From: a bacterium
Lineage (GTDB): Bacteria; Desulfobacterota; Binatia; Binatales; Binataceae
Reading direction: 5' to 3'
Assembly: GCA_014896235.1 (NCBI GenBank)
Contig: JADBKU010000031.1
Location: 1 to 64,000 of the forward strand
DNA: 64,000 bases
The notes below the pieces were generated by a model. It was not told the origin of the DNA, did not search any database, and saw only the letters and a program-made list of their open reading frames with translations. How positions within the stretch are numbered: position 1 is the stretch's first letter; every line of letters starts with the position of its first letter. Shown one piece after another: positions 36,717 through 50,908 of this stretch. A program made the position numbers and the translations under genes.

Positions 36717-36752
36717 GGGGAGAGCCGCGGCCACGGCTCTCCCCATTTTTTT
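36717..36752 (+). terminator. Rho-independent terminator of the permease gene
   Basis: GGGGAGAGCCG and CGGCTCTCCCC form a perfect 11-bp stem with a six-base loop, followed after one A by seven Ts (36746-36752). The remainder of the gap up to 37051 shows no gene. Confidence 0.93.
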
Positions 36753-37051
36753 GCCGCGTCGCGCGTAGCGCGAGCGCGGGATGCCGGTAAGCGCCGCGTA
36801 GTGCATTAAGCCGATGCATGGTGGCTAGTCAGTACTGCTGAATGAAACGGCAGCATTCGCGGCTTCGCCCGAAAAGGTTCGCGAAATATCAGTAAATTCC
36901 TTCGATCCGGCGGAACATGGCGAAGGCATGAAAATTGATAGGAATGCGGCAGGCCCGGCGCATGCGTGACTCGCGCGCCGCCGGAATATCGCAACGCATG
37001 GGAAATCGAACCAGGGAGGCGGCGTTGGTTGAGCGCCGGAAGAAAGAAGTA

Positions 37052-38455
37052 ATGAAGGGATTGAGCGGATTCAGAGTTGCGCTTGTGCAGGCGGGCGCGG
37101 CCGCTTTGGCGATATTCGTCGTTTGGGGCGGAGTGACAGCGCGGGCGGACGTTATTGCGCCGATGAGCGTGACCGGTTCCGAGCCTGCGGCATCCACATG
37201 GGAGCAATCGTCCGGCGCGGTGACGCAATTGGCGCAGGCGGCGCCCGCGGCCCAGCCGTCGCCGGCCGGGGCGCCGGCGACCGCGGTTCCCGCGGCGGCA
37301 GCGGCGCCCACCCCCGCCGCGGCGCCCACGCCCGAACCGGCTTTAACCACGCCGGCGGTGACGGGTCCGCTGCAGATGGCCTCGCCAAACCACGTCAATT
37401 TGCTCAAGTGGGTTCCGGTCCTGTCGGAACTGCCCGCGCCGATCGCGAATCTGTTCAATTTCGATGTGAACGGCGTGGTCAGCGGAATCGCGATCGGGCA
37501 AAACCATCAGATGCCGGGAGATTTCGACGCGCGCGTCGATGCGAGCAACGCGCAAGCGTTCATCCAGCAACCCAATGGATTGATTCAATATTACGTCCAG
37601 GTCGGCGGATACAGTATCACGGCGCTCGGCGCCCCTTACGTGGATCTTGGCAACGCGGTAAACGCTCTGTATGGCGTCGTGCCGGTCGCATATCTGAAAA
37701 TCCAGCCCACGGACAGTTTCTCGATCATGGGCGGCAATCTGCCGACATTGATCGGCGCGGAGTACACCTTCACTTTCGAGAATATCAATATCGAGCGCGG
37801 CCTGCTGTGGAACCAGGAAAACGCGATCAACCGCGGCCTTCAGGTCAACTACAGCAAAGGTCCGATCAGCGCTTCGCTAAGCTGGAACAACGGATTTTAT
37901 TCGCACAGCTATACCTGGCTGACTGGATCGCTGGCCTGGGCGATAAATTCGGCGAACACCCTGAGCGTGGTCGGCGGCGGCAATCTTGGGTTCGCCAAGT
38001 CGAACAATTTCGCCACTCCGCTGCTGCTCAACAACAGCCAGATATACAACGTTATTTACGAATATAATTCAGCGCCCTGGATCATACAGCCCTATTTCCA
38101 GTGGACTGTAGTTCCGCATAATTCGGAAATCGGCGTGCTTAAGACGACGTCGACGATCGGCGGCGCGATGCTTGCCAGCTATTCGTTCACCAGCAATATC
38201 TCGCTCGGCGCGCGAGCGGAGATTATCGGCACGAACGGCAGCGTCAACGACGGCGCCGCGAATCTGCTTTACGGGCCGGGAAGCCAGGCATGGTCGCTGA
38301 CGTTAACGCCGACATACCAGTACGAGAAGTATTTTGTGCGGGTCGAAGGTTCGTACGTTCAGGCGATGGCATATACGCCGGGCGACGTATTCGGCATGCA
38401 GGGCACGCACCCGACGCAGCTTCGCGGGCTGATTGAAGCCGGTATCCTGTTCTAG
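37052..38455 (+). CDS. Outer-membrane beta-barrel protein (porin-like, BBP2-type)
   Basis: 467 residues. From ATG 37052 (GGAAGAAAGAAG upstream) the protein opens with a typical signal peptide ending ARA-DVI, followed by a 60-residue Ala/Pro-rich linker (PTPAAAPTPEPA), then alternating amphipathic strands from about residue 115 and a terminal Phe, the signal for BAM insertion. Segments such as WVPVLSELPAPIANLFNFDV and the late TPTYQYEKYFVRVEGSYV match the BBP2-like outer-membrane barrels of soil bacteria. The frame extends 39 codons upstream; the signal peptide favours the internal start. It may be a porin for small molecules. Confidence 0.85.
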   Translation: MKGLSGFRVALVQAGAAALAIFVVWGGVTARADVIAPMSVTGSEPAASTWEQSSGAVTQLAQAAPAAQPSPAGAPATAVPAAAAAPTPAAAPTPEPALTTPAVTGPLQMASPNHVNLLKWVPVLSELPAPIANLFNFDVNGVVSGIAIGQNHQMPGDFDARVDASNAQAFIQQPNGLIQYYVQVGGYSITALGAPYVDLGNAVNALYGVVPVAYLKIQPTDSFSIMGGNLPTLIGAEYTFTFENINIERGLLWNQENAINRGLQVNYSKGPISASLSWNNGFYSHSYTWLTGSLAWAINSANTLSVVGGGNLGFAKSNNFATPLLLNNSQIYNVIYEYNSAPWIIQPYFQWTVVPHNSEIGVLKTTSTIGGAMLASYSFTSNISLGARAEIIGTNGSVNDGAANLLYGPGSQAWSLTLTPTYQYEKYFVRVEGSYVQAMAYTPGDVFGMQGTHPTQLRGLIEAGILF

Positions 38456-38527
38456 GACGCGGCCTCGCTTTAGCGGATCGTGGCCGACAGGGCCGGAGAA
38501 GGAGGCGGCCGGTTAAAGATCACGCGT

Positions 38528-38557
38528 GGGGCGGATCCGGCAAGACGGATCCGTCCC
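38528..38557 (+). terminator. Strong hairpin downstream of the outer-membrane barrel gene
   Basis: GGGGCGGATCCG and CGGATCCGTCCC form a 12-bp stem (one G-U pair) around GCAAGA, 73 bases after the stop. No T-run follows, so it is either a weak terminator or an mRNA-protecting structure. Confidence 0.45.
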
Positions 38558-38719
38558 GCATCTTCACGCCGGGAAGAAACCTGCTCGAATCCTGAGATGA
38601 CGATGGGGTTAAAATGGAGCGGTCGGGCTTGATTATCGTGACGGCGAATGGCGGAATTTCTGATCGGAGCCGTTCGGATTCCGCTCCGGCGGCATTTTCG
38701 TGGTCGAGGAGGCGTGGTT

Positions 38720-38953
38720 ATGGCGGCGACAAGGAAACCAAGATCGTCCTCAAGTTCGGGCGGGAAGAAATCGAAACCCGCGGCGGCGCCGGCGCGGAAT
38801 GGAGCGCCGGAAGCGCGCGCGGTTTCCTTCGAGGCGGTTCAGCGCCGCGCCTACGAGTTGTTTTTGGCGCGCGGCGGCTGGCACGGCGCCGATTTGGCCG
38901 ATTGGCTCGCGGCGGAGCGCGAATTGAAGGGGTTGACGCCCGTGCCCGATTAA
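38720..38953 (+). CDS. DUF2934-family small protein
   Basis: 77 residues from ATG 38720, with GAGGAGG eight bases upstream. A Lys/Ser-rich N-terminus precedes a short conserved helix region, RRAYELFLARGGWHGADLADW followed by LAAERELKG, given here as two adjoining parts; this is the DUF2934 signature. Its function is unknown. It is the first gene in a same-strand set that continues with a PP2C phosphatase and a protein kinase, 60 bases upstream of the former. Confidence 0.85.
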   Translation: MAATRKPRSSSSSGGKKSKPAAAPARNGAPEARAVSFEAVQRRAYELFLARGGWHGADLADWLAAERELKGLTPVPD

Positions 38954-39013
38954 GCCGCGGCCTCATTCCGGGCCGCCGATTGGCGCACTTGAGCGGCGCC
39001 GGCAGGTGATGTG

Positions 39014-39850
39014 ATGGCTGCCGAATGCGCGGCGGCCGCGGACGAGCCGCTCTTCGACCTTGCGCTGGAAACGGACTGCGGCACTTCGCGCGAGGGCAAC
39101 GAAGACTGCTGCGGCAGCTTCGTTGAAAACGAGCGCACGGCGCTTTTCGTCGTGGCCGACGGGGTCGGCGGTTACGAAGGCGGCGAAATCGCAAGCGCGA
39201 TCGCGGTCGAGGCGACGATCAGGTCGTTCCGCGAAAGCCCCGCCGCGTGGGGACCGGCCAAACGGCTCTACCGCGCGATGCAATACGCCAATATCGAAAT
39301 CCACAACAAGGCCCTGATCGTGCCGGAACTGCGGCGGATGGCGACGACCTGCACGGCGGTGGCGATCGCGGCTGACGAGGGGATGCTTTACGCATCGCAT
39401 GTCGGCGATTGCCGACTTTACCTGATTCGCGACCGCCAGATCGAACAGCTCAGCCGCGACCATACCGTGGTTGGCGAGCGCGTGCGGATGGGGCTGCTGA
39501 GCGCCGAGCGCGCCCGCAACCATCCGGATCGATCCGCGCTCAGCCGATGCCTGGGCCAGGACCTGATCGCGTCGATCGATCAAATTACGATTCCGCTGCG
39601 GCGCGATGACCGGATCGTGATCTGCAGCGACGGCCTGTGGTCGGTGCTGGAGGAGAGCGAGATCGAGCGTCATGCGCGCGCGGCCGGGGCAGCCGAGGCC
39701 TGCCGCCGGCTGATCGCGGAAGCGAACGGCCGCGGCACGCCGGACAATTTGACGGTCGGGATATTCCGCATGCATGGCGAAGGCGCGACGGCGGCGCAGC
39801 GGCGGGGATGGCGGCAGCGGCTGTCGGCGATGCTGGGCCTCGGCCGGTGA
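39014..39850 (+). CDS. PP2C-family Ser/Thr protein phosphatase (Stp-like)
   Basis: 278 residues. Metal-binding and catalytic motifs are complete: TSREGNEDCCG near residue 26, VVADGVGGYEGGEIAS near 47, ASHVGDCRLYLIRD near 130, IVICSDGLW near 200 and GTPDNLTVGIF near 240. It removes phosphate from Ser/Thr residues, with Mn2+ or Mg2+. The start is ATG 39014; a GTG three bases earlier would sit on the AGGTGA ribosome site. It is 92 bases upstream of the kinase gene and probably reverses its action. Confidence 0.93.
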   Translation: MAAECAAAADEPLFDLALETDCGTSREGNEDCCGSFVENERTALFVVADGVGGYEGGEIASAIAVEATIRSFRESPAAWGPAKRLYRAMQYANIEIHNKALIVPELRRMATTCTAVAIAADEGMLYASHVGDCRLYLIRDRQIEQLSRDHTVVGERVRMGLLSAERARNHPDRSALSRCLGQDLIASIDQITIPLRRDDRIVICSDGLWSVLEESEIERHARAAGAAEACRRLIAEANGRGTPDNLTVGIFRMHGEGATAAQRRGWRQRLSAMLGLGR

Positions 39851-39942
39851 GCGGCGGAACGGCGAAAACCGGCGGCGCGCGCTGGATTGCTTGCGGGGCG
39901 CGGCGATGTTAGCGTCGCGCGCGCGGCCAGCCCGCAACCCCC

Positions 39943-40962
39943 ATGCGTGAGGTCAACGTCGGCGACCGGCTCGACCAATACGAACTGACCGAGCTAATCG
40001 CGCGCAGCGGGATGGCGTCGATCTTCAAGGCGGTCGATCGCAAAAACGGCGACCGCGTTGTCGCGATCAAAATTCCCTACGCGCAGTTCGAGAGCGACGT
40101 GGTCTTTTACGGGCGCTTCCAGCGCGAGGAGGAGGTGGTCCGCCGCCTCGACCATCCCAACATCATCAAGGTGTACACGCCGGAGCGGAAGAGCCGGATG
40201 TATATCGCGATGGAGTACGTCGAGGGGGTGTCGCTGCGGGCGATGCTGCGCGACAAGCGGCCGTTGCCGGTGGAGCGCGCGCTCGATTACGCCAGGCAGA
40301 TTTGCGGCGCGCTGGTTTACATGCACGGCCAGCGCGTGGTGCATCGCGACCTCAAGCCCGAAAACGTGCTGGTGACCGCGGCGGGCCAGGTTAAAATCAT
40401 GGATTTCGGAATCGCCCTTGACGAGCAGGCGCGGCGGCTCACGTGGTCGGGGCTGTCGACCACGATCGGCACTCCGGACTACATGGCGCCGGAGCAGGTC
40501 TCGGGCAAACGCGGCGACGCCCGCACCGATATCTACGCGCTCGGCACGCTGCTCTATGAAATGCTGACGGCGGAGCTGCCGTACTCGGCGGACAGCGTGT
40601 ACAACATGATGAAAGCGAAGACCGGCGAAGATCCGCGTCCGCCGCGCGAATACCGGCCCGACCTTGACCCGCATCTGGAGGAGATCATCCTGCATGCGAT
40701 CGAGCGGGTTCCGCGCAACCGGTACGGCAGCGCGGCGGAGATGTTGCGGGACCTCGAGGAGCCGTCGCAGGTCGCGCTTACGGGACGCGCCGAACGGCTG
40801 CATCCGCGCAGCCTTGCGGCGCAGAAATTCCGCAGCGTGATGTGGACGGTGTTGTTTTTCGGTTCGCTGGCGGGCGTGCTGGCGTTTCTGATCTGGCTCG
40901 CCAACCGCTATCCGGCTGCGCCCAGAACCTATCAGCGAAGCTACCGGGGCCAGATGAAATGA
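39943..40962 (+). CDS. Transmembrane Ser/Thr protein kinase (Hanks type)
   Basis: 339 residues. The kinase domain covers about 10-270: a glycine-poor ATP loop (IARSGMASIFKAV), the Lys in VVAIKIPYAQ near 44, HRDLKPENVLV near 141, MDFGIALD (DFG) near 157, and GTPDYMAPEQVSG near 181. A single membrane helix (VLFFGSLAGVLAFLIWLA) lies near residues 305-325, with only a short C-terminal tail and no sensor domain outside. Unusual is the loop with one Gly only. Its stop codon overlaps the start of the ammonium transporter (ATGA), so the two are translationally coupled. Confidence 0.95.
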   Translation: MREVNVGDRLDQYELTELIARSGMASIFKAVDRKNGDRVVAIKIPYAQFESDVVFYGRFQREEEVVRRLDHPNIIKVYTPERKSRMYIAMEYVEGVSLRAMLRDKRPLPVERALDYARQICGALVYMHGQRVVHRDLKPENVLVTAAGQVKIMDFGIALDEQARRLTWSGLSTTIGTPDYMAPEQVSGKRGDARTDIYALGTLLYEMLTAELPYSADSVYNMMKAKTGEDPRPPREYRPDLDPHLEEIILHAIERVPRNRYGSAAEMLRDLEEPSQVALTGRAERLHPRSLAAQKFRSVMWTVLFFGSLAGVLAFLIWLANRYPAAPRTYQRSYRGQMK

Positions 40963-42428
40963 AGATCGCGCGCGGAAAATCGAGCCGGAATCGCGGGATG
41001 CGGCGGAAGCTCGCCGCGGCGGCGAGCGCGGGAGGCGCGGCGATCGTCTTCGCGTCGTTCGCCGCTCCGGCCTGGGCGCAGGGCGGCGCGCCGTGGGCCG
41101 AACTGGGCCATTCGCTCAATCTCGCGTGGGTGCTGATCGGCGCGTTCCTGGTGATGTTCATGCAGGCGGGTTTCGCGATGCTCGAAACCGGCTTCACGCG
41201 CGCCAAGAACGCCGTCAATACCATGGCGATGAATGTGCTGATTTATCCGATCGGGCTGATTGGCTTCTGGCTGACCGGCTACGGCCTGATGATGGGCGGC
41301 GTGGGCGCGTGGCCGTCGCTTAGCGCGGCGCCGATCGGGTCGCGCGAACTGGCGCTGGCGATCGGCGGCCATCGTTGGGGCGTAATCGGATGCGCCAAGT
41401 TCGCGCTGGTGAGCGTCAGCCACGATCCGGCGAGCCTTGCGATGTTCCTGTTCGCGGTGGTCTTCATGGATACGGCGGCGACGATTCCCACCGGCGCGAT
41501 GGCCGAGCGGTGGAAGTTCTCGTCGTTTTTCGTCTACGGGCTGTTCATGTCGATGTTCCTGTACCCGCTCTACGGGAACTGGGTATGGGGCGGGGGATGG
41601 CTCGCGCAACTGGGAATCAACGCCGGCCTGGGGCATGGGCAGGTCGATTTCGCCGGGTCGGCGGTGGTGCACATGACGGGCGGAGTCGCGGCGTTGGCGG
41701 GCGCGCGGATTCTCGGTCCGCGGATCGGAAAATTCCGGCGCGACGGCGCGATCGGGCTGCTGCCGGGCCATAATATCCCGCTGGCCGTGCTGGGCACGCT
41801 GGTGCTGGCGTTCGGATGGTTCGGGTTCAATACCGGTTCGACGCTGGCGGCATCGGACCCGCGCATCGCGCTGATCGCGGTGAACACGGTGTTGGCGTCG
41901 GCGGGCGGCGCGCTCGCGGCGATACTTTATCTTTGGCGGCGATACAACAAGCCCGATATCGCGATGGCGTGCAACGGCCTGCTGGGCGGGCTCGTCGCGA
42001 TCACCGCGTCGTGCGCGTTCGTGACGCCGGAGGCGGCCGTGTTGATCGGCGTGATCGCCGGGTTGCTGGTGGTCGGCGGCGTGCTCACGCTGGAGCGGCG
42101 ATTTCGCATCGACGATCCGGTCGGCGCGATTTCGGTGCACGGACTGTGCGGGATGTGGGGCGCGCTAGCGCTCGGCCTGTTCGCCGACGGCACCTATGGC
42201 GACGGCTGGAATGGAATCGCGGGGCCGGTGCGGGGCCTGTTTTACGGCGACGCGGGACAGTTCGGCGCGCAGCTGATTGGCGTGATCGTGAATCTGGCGG
42301 TGATTTTCATCCTGGCCACGATTTTTTTTCGTATTGTCGAACGAATGATCGGAAATCGCGTTCCGGCCGAGGTCGAATGGAGCGGGCTAGATTCGCTCGA
42401 GATGGGCACGGACGCCTATCCGAATTAG
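40959..42428 (+). CDS. amt: Ammonium transporter (Amt/MEP/Rh family)
   Basis: 489 residues. An N-terminal signal-like segment ends at APAWAQ; eleven hydrophobic helices follow, with the pore histidines in AGSAVVHMTGGVAALAGAR and ISVHGLCGMWGALALGLF. The Amt signature occurs as GFNTGSTLAASD. The start at 40959 overlaps the kinase stop codon by four bases; an alternative ATG is 40998. It channels ammonium into the cell for the glutamate synthase encoded downstream. No PII (glnK) gene is adjacent, unlike in most Amt operons; regulation by the kinase/phosphatase pair is an inference from the overlap. Confidence 0.95.
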   Translation: MKIARGKSSRNRGMRRKLAAAASAGGAAIVFASFAAPAWAQGGAPWAELGHSLNLAWVLIGAFLVMFMQAGFAMLETGFTRAKNAVNTMAMNVLIYPIGLIGFWLTGYGLMMGGVGAWPSLSAAPIGSRELALAIGGHRWGVIGCAKFALVSVSHDPASLAMFLFAVVFMDTAATIPTGAMAERWKFSSFFVYGLFMSMFLYPLYGNWVWGGGWLAQLGINAGLGHGQVDFAGSAVVHMTGGVAALAGARILGPRIGKFRRDGAIGLLPGHNIPLAVLGTLVLAFGWFGFNTGSTLAASDPRIALIAVNTVLASAGGALAAILYLWRRYNKPDIAMACNGLLGGLVAITASCAFVTPEAAVLIGVIAGLLVVGGVLTLERRFRIDDPVGAISVHGLCGMWGALALGLFADGTYGDGWNGIAGPVRGLFYGDAGQFGAQLIGVIVNLAVIFILATIFFRIVERMIGNRVPAEVEWSGLDSLEMGTDAYPN

Positions 42429-42618
42429 ATCGGCGGCGGACTCGCAGGTCCGTTGATTCGCAGTATTTCCGGTCATTCCGCGTCAGAATTGGCGCGGCGG
42501 TGCGGTCGAAAATCACGATCGCTAAGGTTGCCCGCCGAAATTTCCTAAGGCAATAAGGAATTGAGCGAAACAAACGTAGTAAAACATCTTGTTATTTGTT
42601 GATTAGCCTTAGAATCGC

Positions 42619-42647
42619 TTGACTTGGCGCCTCGATGTCGCTACTTT
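42619..42647 (+). promoter_or_regulatory. Sigma-70-type promoter of the Lrp/glutamate synthase unit
   Basis: TTGACT (42619-42624) and TACTTT (42642-42647) are separated by 17 bases, with the ATG about 28 bases after the -10. The 42530-42615 stretch just upstream is AT-rich with a TTCCT-N9-AGGAA inverted repeat at about 42541-42559, suitable for Lrp binding. This is the only obvious promoter between the transporter and the Lrp gene. Confidence 0.55.
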
Positions 42648-42674
42648 TGTCCAGCTTCTCCCGAGGTTTGCCTT

Positions 42675-43217
42675 ATGAAGTTAGGCGGCGATTCGTTCGA
42701 GCTTGACGCGATCGATCTGCAGATTATCTCAACTCTGCAGGAGCACGGGCGCATCCCGCTGGTCAAGCTGGGCGAGCAGGTTGGGCTGTCGGCGCCTTCC
42801 GTTATCGAGCGCGTCAAAAAACTCGAGGACGGCGGCGTCGTGACCGGTTATCACGCCTCGGTGGATGCGCGCCGGCTGGGCAAGGACGTGACGGCGTTCA
42901 TCGGCGTCTCGATCGGCCATCCCCGGACCATCGGGTTGTTCGAACAGACGATCGAGCTGTTGGACGACGTGCTGGAGTGTCATCACATCACGGGAGAGCA
43001 TACGGTGTTGCTCAAAGTAAAGACCTGCAACACCGGCACGCTGGAGGATTTGATTAAGACTATCAGGGCGATCGACGGGGTGACGCGGACGGAGACGATG
43101 GTGGTGCTGTCGACGCATACGGAGCGCACGCAGATTTCAGTTGGCGGCGTAAAAGAGCAACCGGGCGAGCCGGTCAATGGCAAACGGCATCGCCACGGCG
43201 TCTCGAAATCGCACTAG
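42675..43217 (+). CDS. Lrp/AsnC-family transcriptional regulator
   Basis: 180 residues. The AsnC-type helix-turn-helix is at about 10-60 ([40 protein letters not shown]) and the RAM ligand-binding domain follows ([39 protein letters not shown]). Start ATG 42675 has GAGG eight bases upstream. It is 22 bases before the glutamate synthase large subunit gene on the same strand, so it is likely co-transcribed; Lrp proteins in other bacteria control gltBD in response to amino acids. That control here is inference. Confidence 0.92.
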   Translation: MKLGGDSFELDAIDLQIISTLQEHGRIPLVKLGEQVGLSAPSVIERVKKLEDGGVVTGYHASVDARRLGKDVTAFIGVSIGHPRTIGLFEQTIELLDDVLECHHITGEHTVLLKVKTCNTGTLEDLIKTIRAIDGVTRTETMVVLSTHTERTQISVGGVKEQPGEPVNGKRHRHGVSKSH

Positions 43218-43239
43218 CCGGCGGCAGAAGGGCATCACG

Positions 43240-47794
<4,555 letters not shown>

Positions 47795-47802
47795 CGCGAA
47801 GG

Positions 47803-47839
47803 TCGGCGGCTGGCCGGCCGCCGATCGATTCAGTTTTTT
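47803..47839 (+). terminator. Hairpin and T-run between the two glutamate synthase genes
   Basis: TCGGCGGC and GCCGCCGA form an 8-bp stem, with six Ts beginning ten bases later. The distance to the T-run is longer than in classical terminators, so it may be a partial terminator or attenuator. Confidence 0.3.
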
Positions 47840-47954
47840 CAGGGCGCGATCGGGCGGGCGCGCGGCATCGGCGGCGCAGGCTCAGCCGGCCGCGCCTGCG
47901 CGGCAATAGCGGCGGGAATCGCGGCCGATCGTTCAGGCAGGAGTTCGGAGTTCG

Positions 47955-49400
<1,446 letters not shown>

Positions 49401-49425
49401 CGGGCCGCGGGAGTCGAACGCCGCC

Positions 49426-50196
49426 ATGATCGCCTATCTCGATTTCGGCGCGTTTGACAGTCTCTACCGGCGCGACGGCTGCACTGCGGCCGACGTCGCG
49501 GCGCTGCGTAAAAGCGTCTATGGACGGGAGGTGACGCTCGCGCTTTCGATCCATCACATCGAAGAAATCGTGATCGCGCGCCGTGTTTCGCCGCAAGCCC
49601 TGAGCGCGCAAATACGTTTCACGCTCTCATTCGCAAGCCTGCGCTACCTGCTCAAGCCTTCCGCGGATTTGCTGATCGACGAAATCCGTTCGTACGCCGC
49701 AAGCGGCGCGGCGGGCAGTCCCTTTTTGCACGGCCCAGCGGCTGATGCGATCATCTCCGGCATCGGCGAATTGATCGAGAGCGACGGCGAGGAGATCGCG
49801 GAGGACTTCGTCGAGGCGCTCGAATTGGCGCGAGCCAGACGCGGTGAACTGGCTTTGATGATCGACCGCGCCCGCGCGGCCGCGGCCGCCGCGCCTGAGG
49901 GCGATCGAATCGTGGCGGCGATGCGGGCGCTGGCCGGCGCGGCCGGCGCGCTGGCTGAATGCGACCAGCGTGGAATCGGCGGGTTGATGGGTTTAAGGAG
50001 CGTCCGGATGGCGGCGGGAATCGCGTCAGAGCCGCCCGAGCCGCTCGCGGCCGATCACGCGATCGCGGCTGCGGCGCGCGCCGAAATCGTGGTCAGCGCC
50101 GATCCGCGGATACGCGAACTGGTCGCGCGCCTTTCACTCGACGGATTGACTTCGCGCGGCCTGCCGGAGTTTCTCGACGCGATCCGCAGCGCGTAG
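49426..50196 (+). CDS. Hypothetical protein with PIN-like features
   Basis: 256 residues. The opening MIAYLDFGAFDSLYR and the C-terminal HAIAAAARAEIVVSADPRIRELVARL resemble the first acidic strand and the late Asp-containing strand of PIN-type nucleases, but the family cannot be fixed and one acidic residue pair may be missing. The middle is Ala-rich and helical. It starts 26 bases after the small glutamate synthase gene and has no good ribosome site, so the exact start is uncertain. No antitoxin partner is visible. Confidence 0.5.
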   Translation: MIAYLDFGAFDSLYRRDGCTAADVAALRKSVYGREVTLALSIHHIEEIVIARRVSPQALSAQIRFTLSFASLRYLLKPSADLLIDEIRSYAASGAAGSPFLHGPAADAIISGIGELIESDGEEIAEDFVEALELARARRGELALMIDRARAAAAAAPEGDRIVAAMRALAGAAGALAECDQRGIGGLMGLRSVRMAAGIASEPPEPLAADHAIAAAARAEIVVSADPRIRELVARLSLDGLTSRGLPEFLDAIRSA

Positions 50197-50230
50197 GCGA
50201 CCGGCGCGCCGGTTCATCGGCATGGGGCGT

Positions 50231-50734
50231 TCAGAAACCGAATCCGATTCCCGGCCCGAAACCGAAGCCAAACGGATTCATCATATTCATCTGCATTTGC
50301 TGCTGCGCTTCGTAATTCTCTTCCGCGGCTTCTTGCTCATTCTGCGCAATTCGCGCCTGGATGCGGAGGTTCTCGTATTTCTGGTAGGCGGCGTCGTCGC
50401 CGAGGTAGAGACAATGGCAATAGTCGGGATCGGCGAACCAATAGCGCATCGCGCCGTCTTTCCCGACGTAATAGTTCACCTTGAGCGCAGGCAGCGACTT
50501 CAGATGCTGTAATTTTTCAGGCGTGTCGGCGGGAACCATGTGAAAACCCGCCGCGGACAGCATCGGTTCCAAGTCCATCGCGCGCTGGCGCGGCGTCGGC
50601 TCGCCGATTCCCAACGCCGCGCATCCGGTCAGGGCGATTATCAATAAGGCGGATATGGCGCCTCGCACGCCATACGCTCCGCATTTCATCGCTGGCGCGC
50701 GCGATGCGCTTCTAATCACTTTCTTTACTGCCAT
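50231..50734 (-). CDS. Hypothetical lipoprotein with Gly/Phe-rich tail
   Basis: 167 residues. A basic start precedes a hydrophobic stretch ending in ALTGC, a lipobox that fits signal peptidase II, with Cys near residue 38. The mature part contains FADPDYCHCLYLGDDAAYQK, a coil-like Gln/Glu-rich region, and ends in MNPFGFGFGPGIGFGF. It is probably attached to a membrane in the envelope. The CHC pair could bind a metal or form a disulfide, but this is unclear. Function unknown. Confidence 0.7.
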   Translation of the reverse strand: MAVKKVIRSASRAPAMKCGAYGVRGAISALLIIALTGCAALGIGEPTPRQRAMDLEPMLSAAGFHMVPADTPEKLQHLKSLPALKVNYYVGKDGAMRYWFADPDYCHCLYLGDDAAYQKYENLRIQARIAQNEQEAAEENYEAQQQMQMNMMNPFGFGFGPGIGFGF

Positions 50735-50836
50735 TTCGTGAGCGACCCGCGCGGCCGATAGCCGCTTTACTCGTCAATAAATACGAAAAACGCTCATGGC
50801 GGATTCAATCGCGGATGGAGGATCTTCGCGTTGGCG

Positions 50837-50867
50837 AAAAAAAACGGGGCGACCGAAGCCGCCCCGT
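50837..50867 (-). terminator. Rho-independent terminator of the DUF1329 gene at 50909
   Basis: Read on the minus strand, CGGGGCG and CGCCCCG form a 7-bp stem around an eight-base loop, followed by eight Ts. It begins 42 bases after the stop codon. Confidence 0.93.
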
Positions 50868-50908
50868 GATTCGCGAAACGCCGCCGTAACGGCGCTTCGG
50901 TTAAAGCC

